Source: Ventricola sp051883735 (lineage in GTDB: Bacteria; Bacillota; Clostridia; Christensenellales; Aristaeellaceae). Taken from it: DNA of 28,208 nucleotides. A program made the position numbers and the translations under genes. Position 1 is the stretch's first letter, and every line of letters starts with the position of its first letter. Positions 14,707 through 21,359 of this stretch are shown piece by piece. The DNA lies in the NCBI GenBank assembly GCA_051883735.1, contig JBJEUH010000070.1:1-28208 (forward strand). The letters are read 5' to 3'. Below the pieces are notes generated by a model. It was not told the origin of the DNA and searched no databases. It was given only the letters and a program-made list of their open reading frames with translations.

Positions 14707-15678
14707 TCACAGCGCCGCCTCGAACGCCTCAAAGAACTCCGGGCAGCTCCAGCCGCCGCAGCCGCAGAGCGTATCGCCGGAGACGCCCAGCTGCAGGCGC
14801 AGCCCGCTCTCCAGCGTCACCGTCAGCGTCTGCCTGCGGGCCGTCGCGTCCGCGGATTTGAGCACCGCGTGATCCAGCAGCACGTCGATGGCCGCGTTGG
14901 CCGCGTCGCCCGTGAGCGTGCCCACGCCGGAGAGCTCCAGGCGCTTCACCTGCCCGCGCACGGAGAACGTATCCTCCAGGCCAAGGCCGCCGGGGCCCCT
15001 GCCCGCGTAGCTCACGCGCTGGAACACGCGCATGCTGCCGTCCACCTCGGCCGCCACGGCGGTCGTCTCCGCCAGGCCGCGGATCGCGTAGATCGGCGTG
15101 CCCTCGCCGGCCACGTTGGACAGCCCCGCGTTCAGCGCGTCAGCCGCAGCCAGCGACGGCTGTCCGTCGTACCGCTGCACGCTGCCCACCTGACCGCCGA
15201 GCAGGGCGCTGCCGACATCCTCCGGGGTGCTGAGCATCTGGTAGACCGCGCCGTTCAACGTCACCAGCGGAATATCGCCCTCTCCGGCGGCAAAGAGCGA
15301 TTCGCCGCCTGCCTCGGCCTTGCGCACCATGGCGCCCGCGCCCAGGTCGGCCACCAGCGTGCCGCCGGACATCGCCGCGCCGCCGTCGCCCGCCGCGATG
15401 GAGTCGATCGCCATGACAGCCGGCTCGGCCGTCAGGACGGCGGAATTCGCCGCGGGATCGTTCCGGCCCACTCTCGCCGCCGTCACGCCGACGCACATCA
15501 GCGCCAGCGCCGCGCAGCATACCGCCGGCACAAAGCGCATCATCGGCCTCTTTTTTCCGGCGCCGCGCTCCGCCGCGGCGCGCAGGATGGCCAGGCGCAT
15601 GCGCTCGTCCGCGTGCAGTCCGCCCAGCATTTCATGGGCAATGGGGCCCAGCTGATCGAGCGATTTCAAATCATTCAC
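14707..15678 (-). CDS. membrane anti-sigma-like protein coupled to the sigma factor
   Basis: 323 aa, GTG start with GGAGG 9 nt upstream, overlapping the end of the sigma gene by 8 nt. The N-terminal 45 residues are cytosolic and helical (LGPIAHEMLGGLHADERMRL). One membrane helix spans about 48-67 (FVPAVCCAALALMCVGVTA), and the remaining 250 residues are outside. The topology and coupling are those of an anti-sigma factor holding the sigma factor at the membrane. The usual HxxxCxxC zinc-binding motif is absent, and the outer domain is not one I recognise. It ends in a small cysteine cluster, TLCGCGGWSCPEFF. The assignment rests mainly on context. Confidence 0.7.
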   Translation of the reverse strand: MNDLKSLDQLGPIAHEMLGGLHADERMRLAILRAAAERGAGKKRPMMRFVPAVCCAALALMCVGVTAARVGRNDPAANSAVLTAEPAVMAIDSIAAGDGGAAMSGGTLVADLGAGAMVRKAEAGGESLFAAGEGDIPLVTLNGAVYQMLSTPEDVGSALLGGQVGSVQRYDGQPSLAAADALNAGLSNVAGEGTPIYAIRGLAETTAVAAEVDGSMRVFQRVSYAGRGPGGLGLEDTFSVRGQVKRLELSGVGTLTGDAANAAIDVLLDHAVLKSADATARRQTLTVTLESGLRLQLGVSGDTLCGCGGWSCPEFFEAFEAAL

Positions 15679-16192
15679 CTTGTTCTTCCTCCTTTAGCAG
15701 GACACTGAGTTTCTTCCTTGCCCTCGAAAGGCGGCTTGAGATCGTCCCTTCCGGAAGATTGAGCATCTGCGCGATTTCAGAGATTCCCAATCCCTGATAG
15801 TAATGCAGCAGGACGGTTTCGCGGAACGCCGGCGGCAGCTTGTTCACCGCGCGCATCAGCTCCGCCTTTTCCTCCTTCTGCTCGATGGTCTCATCCTGCG
15901 AGGGGATGAGCTCCAGCGTCGGCGCGCCGAGCACCACGCGCTTCAGCCACGCGCCGCGCCACAGGTCGCGGCAGCAGTTGACGGTCACCCGCAGCAGCCA
16001 CGCCTTCTCGCGGCCGGGCTCGATGGTATGTCCGTGCGTGTAGAGCTTGACGAACACATCCTGGCAGACGTCCTCGGCCTTGTGCCGGTCCGCGAGGTAG
16101 AAATACGCCATGCGCAGCACGTCGTCGGCGTACTGTTCATACAGCGACTCAAACTGTGCAGCGCCCATCTGTGCGCTCACGCTTTCATCCAA
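15671..16192 (-). CDS. ECF-type (group IV) RNA polymerase sigma factor
   Basis: 173 aa from a TTG with GGGAG 8 nt upstream; an ATG at 16219 adds nine residues but has no ribosome site, and longer extensions run through the promoter and a hairpin repeat. Region 2 is clear (FESLYEQYADDVLRMAYFYL, then DRHKAEDVCQDVFVKLYTH), and region 4 has the HTH (LPPAFRETVLLHYYQGLGIS, then LNLPEGTISSRLSRARKKL). There is no long linker or C-terminal extension. It is followed immediately by a membrane anti-sigma-like gene, so release by an envelope signal is likely. The targets are unknown; the XpaC-TelA-LemA-TPM operon just upstream is a candidate. Confidence 0.9.
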   Translation of the reverse strand: MDESVSAQMGAAQFESLYEQYADDVLRMAYFYLADRHKAEDVCQDVFVKLYTHGHTIEPGREKAWLLRVTVNCCRDLWRGAWLKRVVLGAPTLELIPSQDETIEQKEEKAELMRAVNKLPPAFRETVLLHYYQGLGISEIAQMLNLPEGTISSRLSRARKKLSVLLKEEEQGE

Positions 16193-16274
16193 TGTTTTCA
16201 CTCCCTGCCTCTTGTCCATATAAACGAATGAAACGCGCGGTTTCATCCGCAAAAACGCTGTTTTCTCAAAAAAT

Positions 16275-16303
16275 ATTATAGTCGAATTGCCCCCGCGTTG
16301 CAA
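16275..16303 (-). promoter_or_regulatory. SigA-type promoter of the sigma/anti-sigma operon
   Basis: TTGCAA (16303-16298), 17 nt, then TATAAT (16280-16275) on the minus strand. Transcription would start near 16268. No ECF-type AAC/CGT pair is obvious here, so autoregulation is not visible. Confidence 0.75.
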
Positions 16304-16334
16304 CCCGCGGGAGAAACTGCCAGCGGGCGGCAGG

Positions 16335-16470
16335 CTCCGGTCCCCCCAGACCCCTTCTTCGCTTTGCGCTTTCATTCTGGATTTCAGAATAACAATACAT
16401 TCCCGCGAAGCGGTAGTGGGAGTCTGAGGGACAATGTCCCTCAGGCGGGTTTTAGGGCGGCAGCCCTAAT
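16335..16470. repeat. intergenic hairpin repeat, copy 3 (expanded)
   Basis: It contains CCAGACCCCTTCTTCGCTTT and GCGC (about 16348-16371), the same tail as at 117-135 and 5507-5530. A 10-bp palindromic hairpin CTGAGGGACA/TGTCCCTCAG with a one-base centre follows (16424-16444), then TTAGGGC-GGCA-GCCCTAA (16452-16469). It lies between the sigma promoter and the terminator of the upstream operon. Confidence 0.7.
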
Positions 16471-16481
16471 GCCCCCGTGCG

Positions 16482-16509
16482 AAAAAAGGCGCAGGTTGTA
16501 GCCTGCGCC
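16482..16509 (-). terminator. rho-independent terminator of the XpaC-TelA-LemA-TPM operon
   Basis: GGCGCAGG (minus strand, 16509-16502) pairs with CCTGCGCC (16495-16488) around a 6-nt loop and is followed by TTTTTT (16487-16482). It lies 11 nt past the TPM-protein stop. Confidence 0.9.
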
Positions 16510-16519
16510 CGAAAGTTTG

Positions 16520-17443
16520 TCAGAAGCTGCGTCCGCCGCCGCCGCCGCGGGAGCCGCCGCCGCCGAAGCCGCCGCCACCGAAGCCGCCGCCGCGGGAGCC
16601 GCCGCCGAAGCCGCCGCCACCGAAGCCGCCGCCCATCGGAGGACGCGGTCCGCCGCCAAAGCCGCCGCCCATCGGGGGACGCGGTCCGCCGCCCATCGGC
16701 GGGCGCGGCGGTCTGGGCGGGTTGCGGCGGTTGTTCCTGCCGCCGAACAGCCAGCCCAAGAACAGCCACTTCATGCAGCCGTCACCCTTGAACACCACAT
16801 TGACGATGATCGAAATCACGATGTACGCAAAGAGCAGGGTCAAAATCGTATCCAGCAAACCGCTTCCGCCTCCCTTCCGGCTTCTGTCGTCCGCGACGCT
16901 CACGACGCCCGCGCTGCCCGCGCTCGCGCCTGCAAGCGAGAGGGTCTTGCCCTTCGCCTTGGCGACATACTCGCACACATCCTGGTACAGCGAGACCAGG
17001 CCCCTGTCAAACTCGTTGTTCGCAAAATAGTCGATGTTTTCGTCGATCAGCGTGCCGCAGCGGCTGCCCGTGAGCACGCGGTCGATGCCCGTGCCGGTGC
17101 CGATCTGGATACGCCGGTCGCCGCGGGCAAGGAGCACGACCACGCCGTTGTCCTCGTCCTTCTGGCCGATGCCCCAGCTGTTGATGAGGTCCGTCGCGTA
17201 GTCCGCGGGGTCCTCGCCGTCCAGGAAATCGACCGCCACCGCGATCGCCTGCACGCCGGTCGCCTCCTCCAGCGCCTGGCCGTACCGCGTGATCGACGCG
17301 ATGTCGTCCGCGTCCAGCACGTCCGCGCCAAGGTCATAGGCGTAGGCAAACGTCTCCGGCTTGTCCGGCACATCCGCCAGCGCGCAGGCGCTCAACAGCA
17401 GCGCCAGGATCAGCGCCAGTCCCAGGGCCATGAATCTCTTCAT
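16520..17443 (-). CDS. TPM-domain lipoprotein with glycine-rich tail (YgcG-like)
   Basis: 307 aa. A lipoprotein signal is visible (LLLSAC, Cys20; an alternative signal peptidase I site follows at ALAD). A TPM domain covers about 35-160, with TGVQAIAVAVDFLDG, SWGIGQKDEDNGVVVLLARG and RIQIGTGTGIDRVL, the family's typical strands and acidic patch. A membrane helix is at 198-217. The tail from about 245 is almost only Gly, Pro, Arg, Phe and Met, with three PPMGGG units followed by GGGFGGG-type repeats and RSF at the end. TPM proteins have been linked to photosystem repair, phosphatase activity and envelope functions; the role here is unknown. It is last in the operon, after a LemA-like gene, a common pairing. 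Confidence 0.88.
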   Translation of the reverse strand: MKRFMALGLALILALLLSACALADVPDKPETFAYAYDLGADVLDADDIASITRYGQALEEATGVQAIAVAVDFLDGEDPADYATDLINSWGIGQKDEDNGVVVLLARGDRRIQIGTGTGIDRVLTGSRCGTLIDENIDYFANNEFDRGLVSLYQDVCEYVAKAKGKTLSLAGASAGSAGVVSVADDRSRKGGGSGLLDTILTLLFAYIVISIIVNVVFKGDGCMKWLFLGWLFGGRNNRRNPPRPPRPPMGGGPRPPMGGGFGGGPRPPMGGGFGGGGFGGGSRGGGFGGGGFGGGGSRGGGGGRSF

Positions 17444-17547
17444 ATGTCTTCCCCTTCCGCTTCTTCCTGTCCTTCTTCAGCTTCCTCCCCGGCCCGCGCG
17501 CGCAGGCCGCCGGGATCAGCCCGTCAGCATGCCGTTCTCCGCCGCCG

Positions 17548-18165
17548 TCAGATGCCCTCGTACACGTCCGGCTCCGGCAGCACGAACTTCGTCGGCAGCT
17601 TCTCGTAGAGCGCCTCGGCCTTCTGCGCCTGCTTGTTGTAGTCGCGGGCCTCCTGGCGCAGGAAGCTGCCCTGCTCGGCGAAGTCGTCCGCCGCGCGCAG
17701 CATGCTGCGCTCGTCCTCGCCGGAGAGCGGCGCCGTGGTCAGCTCGCTCACCGCAGCCGTCAGGGCCTGATCCGCGCGGCTGATCTCCCGCGCGGTCTTC
17801 GCCTTCTCCAGCGCCCCGACGGCGCTTTCCGCCGCGCGGATCGCCTCGCCGTCAAGGCCCACGCGGCCGGCGACCGTCAGCACGTTCTGGGCCGCGTCGA
17901 TGCGGTCCTCCACGATGCTCTTCACGTCGCCCTGGCGCAGGAACGCCTTGGGCGTAGCGGACTGCAGCGCCCGGAAGTTGCCGGCAAACAGCGAAATCAC
18001 CAGCAGCAGCGCCAGAATCGCGATGCCGGCCGCCTGCGGCAGCTCCTGCAGCCTCGTTTTGAGGCCGCTGTCCTTCTTCTTCTGCGGATCGGGCGCCTGC
18101 GCGCCCGTCCTCTTCGGCGCGTTCGCCGCCTTCTTGGGCGGCTGCTGCGCAGCCATTGCGGGCAT
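17548..18165 (-). CDS. LemA-like membrane protein
   Basis: 205 aa. A basic, Pro/Lys/Ala-rich cytosolic stretch of about 45 residues precedes one membrane helix (about 46-62, AAGIAILALLLVISLFAG). A helical outer part follows, with three long helices and the segment RQEARDYNKQAQKAEALYEKLPTKF. That segment resembles the end of LemA proteins (YNxAVxDYNxxIxxFPxxxxA), and AIRAAESAVGALEKAKT resembles the middle helix. LemA normally has a short N-terminus, so this is a diverged form. It starts at the ATG with GGGAG 8 nt upstream and lies between the TelA-like and TPM genes. Function unknown. Confidence 0.6.
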   Translation of the reverse strand: MPAMAAQQPPKKAANAPKRTGAQAPDPQKKKDSGLKTRLQELPQAAGIAILALLLVISLFAGNFRALQSATPKAFLRQGDVKSIVEDRIDAAQNVLTVAGRVGLDGEAIRAAESAVGALEKAKTAREISRADQALTAAVSELTTAPLSGEDERSMLRAADDFAEQGSFLRQEARDYNKQAQKAEALYEKLPTKFVLPEPDVYEGI

Positions 18166-18194
18166 ATCTCTCGCTCCCTTCCCGCGCCGGGCCG

Positions 18195-19142
18195 TCAGCC
18201 GGCCTGCGCGCTCGTCTTCTTTTTCAGCTCCTGCTCAATGCTCTCCAGCTGCGCCAGCAGCTCGCCGGCGGTCTGGTCGGCGCGCATGCGGTCGCTTTCG
18301 GCGGCCTCCCTGGCGTAAGCGTCCTTCTGCGCGCGTAGCTCGCCCGCGCCCGCGCGGATGCCTCGCGCCGCCTCCTTGGAGACGCGCCGCTGCATCGCCA
18401 GGGAATCCGTCGCCCGGGCCAGGCCCAGCGCCGCCGCCATCTGGCTCTTCCACAGCGGGATCGTCACCTCCAGCGCCGCCCGCAGCTTCTCGCAGGTGAT
18501 GCTGTCGCTCCCCTGCACCATGCGGATCTGCGCCGCCAGCTGCGTGCTGGCCATCTGCGTCACGCGAATGTCCTGCACGCGCCGCTCGAGCCGGGCGACG
18601 ACCTGCGCGTCCTCGCCGCGCGCCTTCGCCTGGCGGATGGCCTCCTCGCCCACGACGATCAGCGAGCACAGCTCGCGGTAGAGCCCCTCGTTGCGCTCGT
18701 AGACGCGATCGAGCAGCGCGCTGTCGCGCATCAGCGCCACGCGCCGGTCGGTCATCTCGTCCGCGCAGGCGTTGATTCTCGGCTCCGCCTTCTCATACGC
18801 CGCGCGCACCTCCTGGAGGCTCGCCGCGCCGCCGAACACCTTGCGAAACAGCCCCTTCGCCTCCGAGGTGAACGAGCAGGCTTTGATCTGCTCGGCCAGC
18901 GTCTGCATCGTGCCGCTCAGATTGCCCATGTCCCCCCGCAGCATTTGGGAGAGCGCGAGGTCGGAGAAGGTGCCCATCTCCTTCTGGGCGCGCGCGCCGA
19001 AGCCCGCGACCTGCGCGCCGTCGCGCACGTCGAGCCGGGCCGCCATCTCGCGGATGCGCTGCTGCATGCCCTCGTCAAGCTGCGCCATCTCTGGCACGGC
19101 GCCCTGCTCCGGCACGAGGGCAAAATTGCCAAACTCGCCCAT
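18195..19142 (-). CDS. TelA-family (toxic anion resistance) protein, short form
   Basis: 315 aa, all-helical soluble protein of the TelA family (usually 370-400 aa). The core is visible: MAARLDVRDGAQVAGFGARA (family form: DISxxxxVxxYGxxAQ), FSDLALSQMLRGDMG, LLDRVYERNEGLYRELCSLI, VQDIRVTQMASTQLAAQIRM, and ALEVTIPLWKSQMAAALGL (family form: TIPLWKNQ). The Lys/Gly-rich loop (GFFKK) of full-length TelA is reduced. The ATG (19142) shares one base with the upstream stop and has GGAGG 6 nt ahead; a GTG one codon earlier is possible. TelA proteins associate with XpaC partners and have been connected to tellurite and antimicrobial tolerance, but the mechanism is unknown. Confidence 0.88.
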   Translation of the reverse strand: MGEFGNFALVPEQGAVPEMAQLDEGMQQRIREMAARLDVRDGAQVAGFGARAQKEMGTFSDLALSQMLRGDMGNLSGTMQTLAEQIKACSFTSEAKGLFRKVFGGAASLQEVRAAYEKAEPRINACADEMTDRRVALMRDSALLDRVYERNEGLYRELCSLIVVGEEAIRQAKARGEDAQVVARLERRVQDIRVTQMASTQLAAQIRMVQGSDSITCEKLRAALEVTIPLWKSQMAAALGLARATDSLAMQRRVSKEAARGIRAGAGELRAQKDAYAREAAESDRMRADQTAGELLAQLESIEQELKKKTSAQAG

Positions 19143-19840
19143 CACTTGCCTCCCTGGTTAAACAGGCCGGCGAACGGATCGTCCGCCTCCTCCTGCTGTG
19201 CTGCCGGCTCGCTGCTCTGCTCCTGGGCGAGCAGGCCGTCGCTTCTGAGCATGTCGGAGAGCACATCCATCTCGCTTTCCAGGTTGATGAAGCGGAAGTC
19301 GTTGAGCGCGTCCAGCTGCTTGTGGAAGGCCGTCTGCACCTGCGCCATCGCCTCGCGGATCCTGGCCGCGATCTGGGCATTGGCGCCCGCGTTCACCTCG
19401 CGCTCCAGCTTAGCGCGCGCCTCCAGCAGCTTGAGCGTCGCCGGGAGGTAATAGCGCAGGAACGTGCGCAGCGAGGAGAGCATGTCCGGCTGCTCCTCGA
19501 GCCTCTGCAGGATCGTGCGGCAGGTCGTCTCGATGTCCTCGATCTGCGCGGACAGCTCCCGCTCGGCGATCGCGTCGTTGGCCCGGGCGATGGCCGCCAG
19601 CTGGCCGCGCGCCTCGGCGATGAGCGCGTCCACCTCGGCGCTGCCGCTCCTGGGCGCGCGCTCGATCTCCACGACGCGGTCGGGGAAGGCCTTTCTGCCC
19701 GCCAGGAAGCCCAGCGCGCCGGCCGCCGCCGCGATCACATAGCTGAACAGGGAGCCGATGCCCAGCACCAGCGCGACCGCCAGCACCGCCAGTCCGGCCG
19801 TCACATACGGCGCGCCGGAGCGAATCGTCTTTTTCTCCAT
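19142..19840 (-). CDS. XpaC-like membrane protein (5-bromo-4-chloroindolyl phosphate hydrolysis family)
   Basis: 232 aa. Two adjacent membrane helices are near the N-terminus (about 10-28 and 31-50, YVTAGLAVLAVALVLGIG and SYVIAAAAGALGFLAG). The rest is helical and cytosolic, with DALIAEARGQLAAIARAND, TFLRYYLPATLKLLEARAKL and AFHKQLDALNDFRFINLESE, which match the XpaC pattern (FLxYYLPxxxKLL, then LxLDxxxExxVL). It overlaps the telA start by one base. xpaC-telA pairs are frequent in Bacillota, and the name comes from a dye-hydrolysis phenotype, not from a known reaction. It ends ADDPFAGLFNQGGK, an acidic tail that could contact TelA (inference). Confidence 0.85.
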   Translation of the reverse strand: MEKKTIRSGAPYVTAGLAVLAVALVLGIGSLFSYVIAAAAGALGFLAGRKAFPDRVVEIERAPRSGSAEVDALIAEARGQLAAIARANDAIAERELSAQIEDIETTCRTILQRLEEQPDMLSSLRTFLRYYLPATLKLLEARAKLEREVNAGANAQIAARIREAMAQVQTAFHKQLDALNDFRFINLESEMDVLSDMLRSDGLLAQEQSSEPAAQQEEADDPFAGLFNQGGK

Positions 19841-19865
19841 CCTGATTTCCTCATTTTGTCCTTGC

Positions 19866-20564
19866 TCAGTCCTCGTTGTCGCTGAACACCGCGCTCGTGA
19901 GCGCGTAGGCCGGCGTCATGCCGTAGCCGCTCCACTGCTCCACCAGCTCCTCCTCGACGCCAAAGCGCAGCAGCATGCTGCCGCCCTTCGGGATGCCGAC
20001 GTCCTTGAGCTGCATGCCGCAGGCGTAGAGCATCTGTCCGCCCTCCGTGTACAGGCCCGCCTCCACCATCGCGCCGAACGCGTCCTCGTCCGTCGTGTTG
20101 CTGATCTCGCAGACGATGCTCATCCGGCCGGTTCTGTCGTCGATCTCGATGCGTCCCTGCGTCTCAAGCGGCTGTCCGCCGTACGCCGGATCGACCGTCA
20201 TGTAGCTGAGGTCAAACTGCAGGCCCGTGACGGACGGCATGCCCGCGCCGTCCTCGCCGGTCTCGAGGGTGACGATGTCAAACAGATAACCGTCCGCACC
20301 CGGGGCCAGGAAAGATGGCCAGAGCCGGGAGACCCTGCTGCGGGCAAGCATCTCCTCCCCGCTCATCAGGTACAGGCTGCCCTCGTCCAGGCAGATCGTC
20401 TGATCGGAGTTGTTGTGCACCTGTGCAAAGCAGTACACCAGAACATATTCGCCCGACTGCACGATGTTGCAGGAGGACTGGACGATTGCGCCCTCCTCCT
20501 CCGCCAGCGCGCCCATGCCGAGCATCATCGCCAGCATCAGCAGCAGCATGGCCGTCTTTTTCAT
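19866..20564 (-). CDS. secreted protein with two FxLYD-like beta domains
   Basis: 232 aa from the ATG of MKKTAMLLL, with GGAGG 8 nt upstream. A Sec signal peptide (1-21, ending MGALAEEE) leads into two similar all-beta units. Unit one (about 30-110) has LVYCFAQVHNNSDQTICLDEG and unit two (about 125-215) has RMSIVCEISNTTDEDAFGAM; the pattern strand-VxNxTDxx-strand is FxLYD-like. It is first in the five-gene operon and 25 nt from xpaC. It is probably an extracellular partner or sensor for the envelope proteins encoded after it (inference). No active site is visible. Confidence 0.75.
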   Translation of the reverse strand: MKKTAMLLLMLAMMLGMGALAEEEGAIVQSSCNIVQSGEYVLVYCFAQVHNNSDQTICLDEGSLYLMSGEEMLARSRVSRLWPSFLAPGADGYLFDIVTLETGEDGAGMPSVTGLQFDLSYMTVDPAYGGQPLETQGRIEIDDRTGRMSIVCEISNTTDEDAFGAMVEAGLYTEGGQMLYACGMQLKDVGIPKGGSMLLRFGVEEELVEQWSGYGMTPAYALTSAVFSDNED

Positions 20565-20612
20565 AGCTTGATCCTCCATTTCCTGATCCGGGGGCTTCTT
20601 GGGAACGGGAAC

Positions 20613-20641
20613 AGTATAGCATGTTTCGTTTTTTGCCGCAA
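20613..20641 (-). promoter_or_regulatory. SigA-type promoter of the XpaC-TelA-LemA-TPM operon
   Basis: TTGCGG (20641-20636), 17 nt, then an extended -10 TGCTATACT (TATACT 20618-20613) on the minus strand. The leader is about 40 nt. Confidence 0.7.
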
Positions 20642-20683
20642 GCTGACCCCGCCTACAATGTCGCCAAAGCCGCTCGCAATATA

Positions 20684-20733
20684 CAAAACGGCGCGGCCGG
20701 GCAGCAGGTTTGTGCCCACCGCCGGCCGCGCCG
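20684..20733 (-). terminator. rho-independent terminator of the vanW operon
   Basis: A 12-bp all-GC stem, CGGCGCGGCCGG (minus strand 20733-20722) with CCGGCCGCGCCG (20700-20689), followed by TTTTG. It is 7 nt after the stop of the small secreted protein. Confidence 0.85.
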
Positions 20734-20739
20734 AAAGCC

Positions 20740-21324
20740 TCAGTTCACCTGACGGCGCACGCCGTCCTCGCTGACCACCGTCACCGGCGCATCCTCGCCG
20801 CTGACGCACAGCTGCTCCGCTGCGCCCAGCCCCAGCGCGTCGCGCACGGCCTGCAGCTCTGCGGTCTTGTAGTGCGCGCGCACGTAGCGCTGATTGTCCG
20901 CCACGACCACCTCGGAGATGCCCAGCCGCTTGAGCGTGTCCATCGCCGGCTGATCCACCTGCAGGGTGATCACGTCGCTGTCGGTCGAGGCCTGGAGGTA
21001 CAGGCACATGGTATTAACATCCGACGGCGCGGCCTTGAGCATCTCGCGGAAGACCACCTCGTCGCCCATCGGCGTATGCAGGCGCAGGTTGATGAACATG
21101 CCGCCCAGGCGCGCCTGGCGCAGCCAGGCCTGGCTGACCGACACGCCGCGGTAGGCCTCCGTTCTGCCGAACGGGGACAGGCGCTCCATGGTCTGCTGTG
21201 CGGTCTGGGCCCCGGGCACCTGCGGCGCGGTATCAGCAGCGAGCGCGCCCATCGGCGCGGTCGTCATCGCCGCGGCCAGCACGGCGGCGGCAAGGCTTCT
21301 CTTGGTGTATCGGTTCACGGTCAT
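20740..21324 (-). CDS. secreted protein of unknown function, vanW operon
   Basis: 194 aa. A Sec signal peptide spans about 1-30 (KRSLAAAVLAAAMTTAPMGA, then LAADT). The mature part starts with a Gln/Thr/Pro-rich linker, then a compact mixed domain (RLGGMFINLRLHTPMGDEVV, LYLQASTDSDVITLQVDQPA, ISEVVVADNQRYVRAHYKT). I do not recognise the fold. It follows the vanW gene by 35 nt and shares its terminator, so it is probably a wall-associated partner (inference). The ribosome site is weak (AAAGGGGC), which fits translation coupled to vanW. Confidence 0.75.
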   Translation of the reverse strand: MTVNRYTKRSLAAAVLAAAMTTAPMGALAADTAPQVPGAQTAQQTMERLSPFGRTEAYRGVSVSQAWLRQARLGGMFINLRLHTPMGDEVVFREMLKAAPSDVNTMCLYLQASTDSDVITLQVDQPAMDTLKRLGISEVVVADNQRYVRAHYKTAELQAVRDALGLGAAEQLCVSGEDAPVTVVSEDGVRRQVN

Positions 21325-21359
21325 GCGCCCCTTTCGTCTATATCGTGTGTCGTTTGTCG

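Noticed and set aside
16193..16375. N-terminal extension of the sigma factor up to 16375
   Set aside because: It would begin in the hairpin repeat and read through the -10 box (16275-16280); no ribosome site is present there.
18195..19142. Specific tellurite-resistance locus
   Set aside because: TelA is named from one phenotype, but the family is widespread and no terB/terC/terD-type genes are nearby. Only family membership is supported.
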